Source: Hyperoplus lanceolatus
Lineage: Eukaryota > Chordata > Actinopteri > Uranoscopiformes > Ammodytidae
Length of the DNA: 64,000 nt
Reading direction: 5' to 3'
Assembly (NCBI GenBank): GCA_026929865.2
Contig: CM049395.1
Coordinates: 11,107,001-11,171,000, forward strand
The notes under the pieces are model-generated. The model had not been told where the DNA came from. It did no database searches and saw only the letters and a list, made by a program, of their open reading frames with translations. Below, one piece after another: positions 30,868 to 61,500 of this stretch. Within the stretch, counting starts at the first letter, position 1, and every line of letters starts with the position of its first letter. Both the position numbers and the translations under genes were made by a program.

Positions 30868-32872
30868 ATGCTGTGGAGGAGGGCGGTGAACTGTCTGCGT
30901 GGCAGGAGAGCCCTAGGGTTCCTCCTGCTCTTTGCTGTAGGAGGAGGTTTGGTTCTCTTCCACAAGCCACTGTCAGAGTTTATCCAGCAACGAGGCGCAG
31001 GTTAGTCTCTACTTGGCCTACTGCTATGCCATATTGTCCATAGCCCAGAAGGATATGCTGGAACACCTTGTTGCTTGAGCTACCTGTAGTTGAAGCAGTG
31101 GTTTTACTGGGGATTTAAAGTAGATGTGGTAGTGAAGTGATAGGAATCCTTAAATTATTGGAGCTCTGATGCATTTGCATACACACATGTATGTTTTTTT
31201 TTGTAAGTGCTCATTTTCTCATCTCTTTTCTCTTCTGCCTCTCCAGGCATGAGGCTTGAAAGCACTCCACAGCAGCCCACAGAGGTACGTGTTTATTCCA
31301 TTTCTCCCAAAACACAGATACACACACATGTTGCTCCCAACGGTTATCGCTAGCAAAGAAGCATTGTCAGCCTTGTCCCTCTCAGTGTGTCTGATATCCA
31401 TGTAGAGAGGATGACCGTACTGTGCATTCAGCCAGTATTCACTGAGCAAACTGTCCCTGTTCCCTTAGGATGTCATCACACACAGTTTCTTTTTTTCATA
31501 TTCATGTTTTTTTGGTTAGCCTTTGTGCTAACATTCATTCATAAGAAAGCTTTTTTATTCCATTACATTTTTTAAAGCATTATTAGCTGAATAAACACTC
31601 ACTATGATTATACATAATAGTTTACTTTTGTTATTCGCCTAATAAGGTTTTTAAATGGGCCTAAACAAAACTACATTTAATCTATACCATTGCATATGTG
31701 TCCTGAATTGTTCTACATCATTATAAAGGAATGGATGATTCAAAACAGGTCTTTTATTCACTTCAGAGTTCAGATAGAAAGAGAAGATTAGAGAGACTCA
31801 ACACCTCAGTGAAGCTCAATCTATATTCTTGTAAATGCATTTACATTATCATCAGAAAATTTAGCTTTTTGTCATGTTGAAAAACTTTTTTCCTGTTTAC
31901 CACAACATGTGCTGTGACTAGGACAGAAGAGGAAGAACTGACAAGAGTAGACAGACAGCCACCCCTGATCCTCGAGAGCAAGACATAGGCTCCCTTCATG
32001 TCTCCTCTACTGCAGACTCTTCTTCCCCTGAGAGATGGAAAAAGCTTTCCGATATCAAAGAAACACGCAGGCAACTAATAAAGGAGATGTGTGCTAAATA
32101 CAAAAGCAGCATCTCCAAGAAAATCACACGTGATCGTGTTAAAAACCTCTTTGTGGAGGACAAGTACAAAGTGTTGTACTGCCAGGTGCCTAAGGCTGGC
32201 TGTTCCAACTGGAAAAGGACCCTAATTCTTCTGGCGGGCAAGGCTGCCAATGCTCAGAACATTACGCATAATGATGCCCACTTTGGCAGTTATCTTAGAA
32301 CTCTTAACACTTTTAACCAAGAGGAAATCATGCACCGTCTAAATACATACACCAAAGTCCTCTTTGTCCGAGAGCCCTTTGAGAGAGTGGTGTCAGCTTA
32401 CAGGGACAAGTTTAATCATCCTGATGCCTACTACCATTCCGCATTTGGGAAACCCATCATCTCCAAGTACAGAAAGAACGCATCCTCGGAAACCCTGAAG
32501 ACAGGTGACGGGGTCACGTTCAAGGAGTTTGCTAAGTACCTGCTTGATGATCAACGGCCTGTGGGAATTGATATCCATTGGAACCGGGTTAGCGACTTCT
32601 GCAATCCTTGTCTAATCGACTACGACTTCATCGGCAAGTTTGAGAACATGGAGGAAGAGTCCAACTTTGTCCTACGAATGGCTGGGGCACCAACCAACAT
32701 TAAGCTGCCCACTTTTAAAGATAGAAACCCGACCGACAAGAGGACCTCTTTTGATATCACAGAAGAATACTTTTCCCAGATCAGCCTGGCGGAAAGACAG
32801 CGGTTCTATGACTTCTACTACATAGACTTCCTGATGTTCAACTACTCCAAGCCTTTTAACGATTTGTTTTAA
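30868..32872 (+). CDS. chst8: Carbohydrate (GalNAc-4-O) sulfotransferase 8, 373 aa
   Basis: This Golgi type II membrane enzyme transfers sulfate from PAPS to carbon 4 of non-reducing terminal GalNAc on N- and O-glycans, known in mammals for pituitary glycoprotein hormones. Exons: 30868-31000, 31247-31284, 31922-32872; GT-AG introns in phases 1 and 0. The N-terminus has a short basic cytoplasmic tail (WRRAVNCLRGRR) and a hydrophobic anchor at residues 16-31. A variable stem follows. The catalytic domain, from about residue 113, has the 5'-phosphosulfate loop PKAGCSNWKR (147-156), the 3'-phosphate site beginning REPFERVVSAYRDKF (Arg207, Ser215), the family motif DYDFIGKFE, and the end YLMFNYSKPF-type sequence (here FLMFNYSKPF) that fits CHST8 rather than CHST9. 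Human CHST8 is 424 aa; the difference is in the stem. Linkage to gpi and wtip also supports CHST8. No damage was seen. Confidence 0.93.
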
Positions 32873-34299
32873 CTGAAAATCAGACACTTCAAAGTCACAT
32901 TCTACTATTTCTAAATCTCTACCATGATACTAACATAGGCCAATTCTAAAGTGGATCATCGCATCCAAGCAGCAGAAAGCAAACTTTGGCAAACAGGCTT
33001 TAAAATATGCCCTAGGCAATCAGTATTTGAAAATTAATTTTCAGTTTTTTTGTTCAATTTAGGCATGAAATGGCTGGGATTTAACATAGGTTCTATAGCT
33101 TAGCCGGGGTAATGGTGTTAGCTGCGCAAATGTCCCTTAAAATTTTGATTGTAATTGGTCAGTGTTTGAAACGTAACGGAGAGGCTATCTGACTGACATA
33201 TGTATGTGTAAAGGAACAGAGGAGTGCATTTCGGTGGTATAATTATTCATGGTGATGGTAATTGTATGAAGTTTGTCAGTAAAATTTGAGTTGTTGTGTG
33301 TATTTTAAACTGCATTTATAGTCACACTGTTGCCATGCCTCTGTATTTAGCTGTTTGTCTTTTTAGCTAATGCATTTTGAAGCTAACGGCTAATTAAGCT
33401 AACGGCTAATTATGTTGAGTCATTCTGAGAGTAGCATTATTGGTGGTTAATTTATGCCTTTTACATTTCACTTTCAGTTGGCTTTACTGTAGCTGTATGT
33501 AATATATTTTGTACATCTGCTTATTATTGCAGAAACCACACACACTCACATCCTCTCACTAAAGAGAGCGAGCGGCTAGCTGTCACTCAAGAGACTGCGA
33601 CCCTAATTATTCGTACATTTAAACCTCCAATAGTTTAAAAATTAGCGTAATTCAAAAACATTCACTCCCTCAGTGTTTTCATTAAAGGAATACTTCACCC
33701 ATACGGAACCAGCGTTCTATCATTATAAAATAACTATTATAATATAATGAATGAGTCTTCCCTTAGTCTTCCCTTGGCCCAGCTGTCCTGTTAATCCTAA
33801 CCTTACTGTGATGTCACAAGAAGGAAACTGTAGGGTTAGACAGTGAGACCATAAACACCTTTTCTGCCTTTTTTCAGGCTAAGATGATGCGATTTAATTT
33901 TTTTTTTGCACATTTATACTAAATAGGATCTCCGAGTTCAATACACCTTCATATTCCAACCGCTGAAGTATACGACCTAAACATAATAGAATGTGTTTTT
34001 GGACCAGGCCGTAAATAGGTTTAATAAGGCTGTGAAAACGGCATATTTAACAGGGGAGTCAATGAGAAAATGCTCTGTTTTGGTACTATACCTCTTAGTG
34101 GCCACTTGGTGAATTTTATTTTTTGTCACTTCCGCATTGGATGCTGGTAGAACTCGCTGTGGTTGGGGTTTGGGGGCAACTTGAATAGGCCTACTGTGAA
34201 ATAAGTCAGAGTTGCTAAAAATATGAATAATAAATACAGTAATTGATTTCGGTATTAGTCCAAGGATGTCAAATCAAAGATTATATTCTTCTAAATGCA

Positions 34300-34750
34300 T
34301 AGTAACTCAAAGTCACAAATTATGCCTGTTTCAGGTTAAGAAAATACAATTTGGGTTCCTGCTATAAACTGTTTTCATGGTGTAGTTTAAAAAAAATATA
34401 TACGTTTCTTACAGGGCCTTTGCTGAATCTCATATGTTCAGCCTCTGTTTGGAACGCTCTGTTTTAGTGCATTTCTCTTTAAGCCCCGCCTTCCAAAAAG
34501 CCCAGTCAACTCAGATTGGCCCTGAATCTAACTGCCAGTAGGATAGTAAGGTTGGTTGGTTAATGAGGGGGCGTGGCTACTTCCCTTTTGACATCAAGGG
34601 TATACAAATCTGAATGGTGTTTTTGAACACGTTTTCAGACAGGTGGAGGTGGAGAAAAAGTTTTTGGTTTTTTGTCATACTTTGGGAGTCTCTAGGCAAA
34701 ATGGGATCCGGTATTTTTGTTGAGAAAATGCATTTTGCACAAAGGGTAAC
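34300..34750. mobile_element. MITE-like repeat, family C copy 1
   Basis: It matches the reverse complement of 51040-51437 over several blocks: 'gaatctaactgcca', 'aaaaagccca', 'acgctctgtttta', 'ttgctgaatct', and 'gggagtctctag'. There is no reading frame of note. Ends are approximate because the terminal inverted repeat is not clean in this copy. Confidence 0.65.
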
Positions 34751-35588
34751 CTAAAATGTGCTTTTTAACTTTTGTTACTCATACGTTTAAAACATTCAAT
34801 GGACATGCCCACAGAATATCAGATCATCTTGCCTGTGTGGATTTTCCATGAAGGTTTATGTGCTGGTGCAATTCACTAAATGGGTCAGTAACAAGGGAGC
34901 TGACTCATCACTGACTGTGTTTCGCACACTATCATGTTTGAATTCATGTTTGTCAAAAAAAAGTTTTGCGAGTTTGTCTCTTTTCCCTTATAGTGTTTAA
35001 GCATTTTTGGATAAAGGGTTTTTTAATGTGTTTTCTAGGCATCTGATTATGTGACTATCAGAGCTGCATCCCAAGGGAGTCCATCACACGACATGCTACA
35101 AATTTGCGTGCATTTAAGCTATTATGAAACAGTATTTACTTACTGTGGGCTAGGGCTCAACCATAAAGCCTTATGGTTGAGTTTTTAAGTTTGTTGTTCT
35201 AATTGGGGCTATGAGCTTGCAACTATAGTTTTGAATCAATTTTTTATTGATTCATACTGTGTGGACGTAATGAAGCATTTGAAATGTCTTATCTTTATCA
35301 CAAACACTTGAAGCAGCCTGGCCGTGGGAAAAACATTTGCAGGGTCAACTTCCATTTTTCGACTTATCCCTATGTTGTTCCCGATCATTCCCCTAAACTT
35401 TGACTTTGACATACATTTATTTATCGTTGCTTTTTGTAAAATTGAGAAAAAATTTCAACTTCTCAATACTTTGATGACAATTAGTAGAGTACATTTTTGA
35501 CATTATTTGACAATGGTTATAGCAACAGTGATTAACTCTTCAACATTTTGGGAAATACCCCTGCTTTCTTGATGAGTTATACATATTC

Positions 35589-35617
35589 GCTCTAACCACT
35601 ACACCACGGGTGCCCCC
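35589..35617 (-). repeat. tRNA-like A-box fragment of a SINE
   Basis: On the minus strand it reads GGCACCCGTGGTGTAGTGG followed by TTAGAGCG, which looks like the 5' end and A box of a tRNA. The rest of a tRNA (anticodon arm, B box) is absent, so this is a SINE head fragment and not a tRNA gene. Confidence 0.5.
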
Positions 35618-35836
35618 TTATACTGTAATAGTTAGAAAATATACTGTATGTCTAACTGCAAACAATGTTTTAAAAAAAATCTCCATGTGTATTATTAGGG
35701 ACACAATACATTCAGTAAGGCAATCTGTCATTTGTAAAACTAAAATAAAACTATTCTACAATGCTGAGTACCTCAAATATGTGAGATTTGTGTTTTAGAG
35801 GGATGAAATTGAATGGTGCGTTCAAAATACTTTCAA

Positions 35837-35851
35837 AATAAAGCAAATAAA
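35837..35851 (+). terminator. chst8: Candidate distal poly(A) signals of chst8
   Basis: Two AATAAA hexamers nine bases apart on the plus strand, 2.97 kb after the chst8 stop. They face the minus-strand signal at 36054-36059, consistent with convergent transcript ends. Use of this site instead of the earlier hexamers is unproven. Confidence 0.4.
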
Positions 35852-36053
35852 AGGACCTATGCAACTCGAATTCTTTATAACAGAACAGGTTCAGTTGCAT
35901 GCATGCAAGCCTTATTTTTGCAAGTTGTTTTTCAGTGGCGGATTTCATTCTGTGAAAAAACAACTCATGATTTTCTAAACGTCACAAAAGAAAAACACAC
36001 ACTGACACGATCAGTTAAATAAGAGACTTTTTTGCAGTTAGCTACAAAACCAC

Positions 36054-36059
36054 TTTATT
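36054..36059 (-). terminator. wtip: Candidate distal poly(A) signal of wtip
   Basis: AATAAA on the minus strand followed by GTGGTTTTGT, a GU-rich downstream element. It is 4.38 kb after the wtip stop codon. Other minus-strand AATAAA hexamers exist nearer (for example in 37.2-38.0 kb), so the assignment is uncertain. Confidence 0.4.
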
Positions 36060-37061
36060 GAAAAAGCAGATTATGTCATCTACAGTTAAATGATACGTCC
36101 CAATTTTTAATACATTAAATAACTTTAGACTTTTTTCATGTTTTAGATAAATAGATCTAGTTTCCTTTTTTTATGAACCATCTAGGTAATCAAAACACTT
36201 TGCGATACAAAAGGTTGTGTGACAGATGTGCTTGTTGGAACTACCAGTAGGAGAATACGCCGTCTTCTCTTTCCAAGTGATCTTTGACAAAAACAAAAAA
36301 AAAACTAGCCTCTTTATGTACAAGGTAACTAGCTGTGCGCTATGCAATAGAAAACTGAAGTAGTACTTTTTAAAAACAGGTGAATTAAGACATCTTTACA
36401 AAGGGGAATCACTCTGATCTCGTTAAGTTTTTTTCTTGGTGGTTGAATATTGTGCAGACAAGTTCAGAAAAATAAATGCCTCATTCTTTAAGTATGGCAC
36501 ACAGTACTTGAGCAGAACCCCTGTATAATGCTGGGGTTAAGCAAATGACAAGGGAGATGTTCTTACATTATTCAGTCCTTTTCTTTTCTCTGTGATTACA
36601 AATATACAACCGGGAGGAGAACACAATTATTATTACATTCAAATGAATCTCATCACATCAGGTTACATTAGAAAGGACCTTCTCTCTCTCTGTGGTGGTG
36701 ACCCCCCTTGCCCTCAGTCTCTGCTTCAGTCTGTTTGGGACACATTCAGTAGTATTTACTCAGACCTGCGTGTTACAGTAATACAGTAGGAATAAGAGCT
36801 GGGCCAGTGTTAAGCAGGGAAGAGTCGGTGATTGCTTTTTATTCTACTTTAAATATCAGATGGGTGTGGAGTTTGCTACAGTCCGATGGATGACTAAACA
36901 ACCACCAATAATTAAAACATGAACATCAGCAGAAAGGGTATGCCATCAAAAACATCACTGGGTTATAGAAGAGACAGAGCAGGGGTCACTGTGTTGGGTG
37001 CTGCGCTGCCCTGCAAACAGTGAGGTGCATGTGCCATGGACCTGCCACTAGCGCGCGCGCA

Positions 37062-37406
<345 letters not shown>

Positions 37407-37414
37407 CTTTCACA

Positions 37415-37764
<350 letters not shown>

Positions 37765-38469
37765 GCTCTCACACCACAAACACACACACCACGCACAAAC
37801 ACACACAGGCGCACAAAATCAGCAAGGGGATCATGGGGGGGACTCCCATTAAAACACGTGTGGGACCAGCAGCTCCGGGTTTTCAGGGACGCCCTCCCAG
37901 AACACAACAGCAGCAAACCTGTTTTGTCTTAAGGCATGTGAACAAGTGGAGTTTTATTTTATTTGTATTAACACACCGTGATCCGAGTGCTCGTATGACC
38001 AAAAAATTTGTCTGGAAAAACATACCAGGAAACTGCCCTGAACAGACCTGGAGCAAAAGGCTTTTTTTGTTGTTGCAAGTAACCATTCAATTTGTTTTGA
38101 TTCCGCTTTGAGTACCAGACGGGTAAGATTAACTTAAGATAATAACAACTTATTTTCGGGGCTGTATGCATTTGTTCAGTCATGAGCGGACATTGTGATG
38201 ACATGCTGAGTGTTTTCAAGTGTTCTTTTAAAAAAGGACCACATCTTAGCATTCAAAGACCAATCTCTAGCTCAACTCTCTGATTTTAAAATGAAGCTTA
38301 AATCTTAATCTTAGTGCTCTTTGTGATCACTTGGCAAAAAAATAGCAGACCCATCATTGACTACAGGTCAGAATGTGCAACTCTGAAAAATCAACAGTTC
38401 AGATACCTACATGCATTTACTTAAATGTAATTGTATTTAGGTAAAACACATTAGTGCTTATAAAAATAC

Positions 38470-38822
38470 TAGGGCTGTCAAATTAACGCGTTAATTTCGA
38501 TGAATTAATCACAGAAAAATGAACGCATTTAAAAAAATTAACGCAGATTAATCTCACTTCTATAATGCCCGGTGCAAAAGTGTCTGTGCATTATTGATTT
38601 AGTGGGTGCAACAATGTAGGCTATGTTCAAAACAGGATCTCTCAATCTTCCTCTGTGTGTCTCAATTTTGTTTGCTAGCTGTCTCATCTCCCGCGTAACA
38701 CCCGCTCCGTGTGTGTGTGTGTCAATATGTTTGCCTATGAGTACGATGATGGTGAATGAATCGACATAGGGATCTGTGGCAGTGCAGCTCTGTCTGTTGT
38801 GGAGACAGAAGTTACGAGAGAG

Positions 38823-38883
<61 letters not shown>

Positions 38884-39017
38884 TGTAGCAGGCTATAGGC
38901 TACAGCTGTTTATGAACAGGTATAAAAGTGTCATAAAAGTATGCGATTAATTTAGATTAATTAATCACAGAGCCTGTAATTAATTAGATTAATTTTTTTA
39001 ATCGCTTGACAGCCCTA
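38470..39017. mobile_element. hAT-type non-autonomous element with 8-bp TSD
   Basis: The element begins TAGGGCTGTC and ends GACAGCCCTA (perfect inverted ends) with AT-rich 'attaa' palindromic sequence next to each end. It is flanked on both sides by AAAAATAC (38462-38469 and 39018-39025), an exact 8-bp target duplication as made by hAT transposases. It has no transposase. A (GA)n tract sits inside it at about 38826-38881. Confidence 0.9.
38826..38881. repeat. (GA)28 microsatellite
   Basis: Perfect GA repeat inside the hAT-type element. An Arg/Glu apparent frame across it is an artefact. Confidence 0.95.
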
Positions 39018-40442
39018 AAAAATACTAACACAAATATATATATATAGTGATCAAAAGCTATGCGATTTCCAATTGAGGTTTTATCTGTTAAATTTACAAT
39101 AACAGACTGCAGAGGATTTAACCAAATACGGATACATTGAAGGTATGCAGAAATGCCTGCCTGTTAATGTGTGTTACAGCAGTCTGCAGTCAGCAGAGAG
39201 GACTTGTGCAGTCTAAAAAGCAACACATTTGTTGCCATTTAAGCACCAAAGATTTGCTACTCAAAGTGGAATGAGATAATTGAAGGCATAGTTGAGCCAG
39301 GTCTGCTCCTACAAAGGCCTGTGGATCAGTTAGGCCGTCTGCCCTGGTGGGGGAATGATACTACAGACCCTAAATCTTCCGAAGTGTGACAGATGGCGTG
39401 TTTCATCTCTGAATCTATCGCCAACGCAGAGAAGGAAAAAAAAAAAGAGGATCTACGCCTACGATCTTATGTGGAAAATATCTGCAAAATATATATTCAT
39501 ATATAAAAAGACAATCTATGTGCATCTAACATTTTTCTTTTTCCTGCCATAATATAATCATTAATTAAGACACTGCTTGTGAATCTGTCAAGGTCTCGTC
39601 TAAGACTTTTCTAAGTGGAATGTCAGTCGTTTTCCTCTGGGCTTGTGGTGCTACGGTGCATCTGTTATTTCGGGGTCCGTGCAGCGGGGCTAGGAGCGAT
39701 TATGTTCACAGTTTTCTCTCTCACAGCCCCTGTCACAGTCATGAAGCTGGGGGGGGGTCCTTTTGCATAGCCTTTTAGCAGGACTCCATTTCAGTATTAA
39801 GAAGCTGCACGGTGAGAGCCCTGGCTCTGTAGGCACCCTGGGGTCAGTCCCATCCAGCCAGCAACACGGTAATGTAGTGGAGTTGGCTCGTTGGTTCCCT
39901 TTTGCTTGGCCTTACTCATCGAAATCAGCAGCCATCTCTTAATCGACCAGCATGGGGTGAATACACTTCAGTCAGAGAAGCAGGAATGCAAAACATGGAA
40001 TGGAAGAGAGTTGACGGGGACAGGCCAGTTTGCAATCTCTTCCAATCCCAAAATAAAAAAACCCAGTCTTTGATGGGGTCAGTAGGTGTGACGTCACTGG
40101 GGGCCTCTGGGTGAAGCCGGCGTGTTAGCTTTCAGGGTTAGGCACCCCAAGGGAAGGGAGGGGAAAGAGAGCAAAGGACCACAGATGGAGGAGAAGAGGG
40201 GGGGACCCTTCTTTCCCAGCCATGTCATGTGACAGCAGGGCCGGGGTTTGGGAGCTGCGCTGTGTGTGCTCTTGTCCAGTGGAGGACCGGGGCCAGTAGC
40301 TCAGATTGGCCCACACAGACAGAGGCTTCCCCGAAACTGCTGGAGAGGGTCCAGGCCTTTTTTTTTTTTCTTTTTTTCTCCCTCTGCTAATGGTGTCTCT
40401 GGGATCTCCAGGGAGGCTGTCCACCCTTGACTACCTCCTCCC

Positions 40443-58578
<18,136 letters not shown>

Positions 58579-61500
58579 CTGTTGGAAGCACAAGGTCAGT
58601 CAGCAGATGTTAGGTATTCATATCGGTAGAAAATGTACAAATAGCATTCAAAATTTCAGTTTGCGATCATTATTTGACAAGTAGTATTTCTTCAAATTAT
58701 TCCAGTTGACAGTCTAATCCAAACATCTGTCATTCCCAGGTTTTACATCATTATGTTTGAAGGCTAAATACTACAGGATTTAGAAATATGCTGACAGGAA
58801 ATGCAGTGGATGGGAGGGGACTGTCAGGAAGGGCAGGCCAGGAACAACAGCAAGATTTTTTCCCCCCTAGTTACCAGAAACATATGGTCATTCCTGGAAA
58901 AGGTTTACTGCTCAGAGCAACCACCTGGTCATTCCTGAAAATCCATGTTTTGAAGACTATGGTATTAACCATTTCCAAAGCATCTAAACCAGAAATTTAC
59001 TTAGATAACTCCTAGAATCTGCTTCAGATGCTCCACAGATGAGGATGGCGATGTTGCCCCCACTCTTCGGTTTCTATATTTTTAGAAACCTAAGTTGCCA
59101 AGGAAGGGATGTTTAACTTTTCAATTAATAATATACTTTGATAATCCGTCAAAAAATAGAACCGATTGATTACAATGTTGCACTTGTACTGTTAGGCTGA
59201 CTTTCAGTCCAAAAACACTGTATTGAGGATCAGTGACGCGGGGACCAACCCTGGGAGGAAATGGCCAGCTATCCACAGGTACACGGTTCCTACCACATGA
59301 GCCTGAACACACCCGCTTCAAAGAGTGTGAGGTCCTTTAGTGAAGAAATGAGATAGGGAAGAAAAACACAAACAAACAAACAGTGGCTTTAAAGTATTTG
59401 CATTCACCAGAAGCAACAGACTAACGATAATCTCCAAAACTCTCACGCACAAGACGACCTCCGCCGGGGTCACATTCCTCAGAGAGTGCAGGGTCAAAGC
59501 CTGGGTGGGGTGAGTCCAGGGTCACAGAGGCCTACAGGACACAAGATCCTGTCAGGGGGCTAAACAACACCACCACCACCACCAGCCCCTCCTCCCAACG
59601 ATAAATTGACCAGTATATTTGGAAGAAATAGAAATGTCCTAGGCCACGGACGCGTTCTGTGTGACCTCATAGTGGAAGTCCCTGGCTATCAGAAGCAATG
59701 ATTTCCCATTCGTAACAGCCTCCAGTGCAGCCCGTGACATTGGAAGACACAGATAAGGGACAAGGGAAGAAAAAGCACCCAAAGGTTTTAGGTCTTCCCT
59801 TAAAGCGATGTTTGCACAAATGCATTCATCTGAATCAAAGTCAAATATTGGCATTTCCTGGTGTAACCTAACCCGGTCCCGTGACTTCATGTGCACAATC
59901 AACAAAGATAACAGAACACTGGCAATAAGAATGAGAGGAGAAAACATTCTAAAGTATCTGAATTGCTTCAACACGGTCTCCAGTCCGGTCAAAGGCTATG
60001 ATGGTCAACAACAACAAAAAAACAGGTATGTGCTCAATGAGTTAACTTAAAGACACTCAATCATAACCAAATAAATCAGCAGAGAAAAGTACAAAACAAG
60101 TGTAATGGGTATCCTGACAAACACACAAATGTATATGACACATTCACCCAATCTGTCATTAAAGCTGGCAGCCATCAGACCGTAGTGGTGAAGAATGACA
60201 ACATTTACTGTAGCAGTCCATGTTTAAATTTTTTTTAATTCTTTAAGTGACTGGGTGGTGTCTGGTTCAGCGTAGGTAAAGTGTTTCATATTCATCAGTA
60301 CTGCGGCTCGGGGGAATGTAGCGCCCAAGTTGTAAATACAAATCCCTTTGAATAGACTTAATGAGACCATGGCGGTAAATTAAAAAGGCGCCCTCTTGCT
60401 CCCCAATAAATGACCCGCGCTTCACTTTGGGCTAGATAGCATTTACCAAGTGTTAATTACGCTTTCCTTTTCTCTAAGGCCTTTTCATTGTAGGTTTTCC
60501 TCTTGACTTCAGCAGCACAAACACTTGAGCTTTTTTAAATATTAGAATATTCTGTATCACAAGGGAGCTCTAGACTCACTCTCTGCTACTCTAGAGGCGT
60601 CCTGTCCTCTTTTCTAATACAGAATTCAAGCTCAAACTCTTACATTACTATTGCTGCATGTCATTGGCTCGATTACAGTGCATGGTGTCAAAAGTTAGTC
60701 ACTGACACTACTACTGTCGCACTAACAGCTGACTAACTACACACATCTCAATGCCAATAAGCAAAGTCACCGATTCTCTGTATTACACAGTTGACAGTGA
60801 GACAGCTCACGTGTCTGTCGTTACGCGCCGCAATCACCTCGCTTCCTGATAAAAGAAGTTTCTTCTGTCCTCTCTTCCTCGCAGCATTAATCTATAGCAG
60901 AGCAATTATACTGGCATGGCAGTTTGTTTGGCTTCGACCCCCTTCACCCGACGGCTGAACTGATAAAAGGAGGACATATTAAAAAAACATTTACCTCCAT
61001 TACTGTACTGTACTGCAGTTTCTTAAAAAAAAGATTGTCCAGTTTTCATTTATCACCATGGAAAGATATTTTTTATGAGAAAACCACTGAAAACGATAAA
61101 AGAAAATTTTAAAAAAAGTCACAAAAATTGGCATTGCGATTTGTTATGATTTCCACACAAATGTGCCTTGAGTGAGGATGTGGTTATCATTTCACAGGGG
61201 GAGGGGGGGCAGCAGGCAAATCTCTGAGGTACTCTTGTTGTTCAGTTAAAAACAGGATGCCGAATCCCTCATGTGCCCATTTCATAACATGGGCCGTGTG
61301 GCAAGGACAGGATGTTGTGCATTCAGCACTCATGCGGATTGAGTCCCACCGAATACATACAGACGACGCTATAAAACCGTTCATTAACTTAGAAAGAAGA
61401 AGTGTAATGTTGAAGATCAAGCCAATTATCTGATGTAATAGTGACACCAAAGGCATTATGCATGTGATGTAATTATGAGAGTCGGCTGTCAAGTGGTTTA

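Larger units (their letters stand above)
32873..35870 (+). other. chst8: chst8 3' UTR and intergenic sequence
   Basis: No coding exon. AATAAA occurs at 34229-34234, 35744-35749, 35837-35842 and 35846-35851 on the plus strand; the last pair is the likeliest distal end. A tandem duplication of AAGCTAACGGCTAATT lies at about 33381-33411. A MITE (family C) at about 34300-34750 and a small tRNA-like fragment at 35589-35617 lie inside. How much of this is transcribed is inference. Confidence 0.4.

Noticed and set aside
35589..35617. tRNA gene
   Set aside because: Only the 5' arm and A box are present; no anticodon arm or B box follows.
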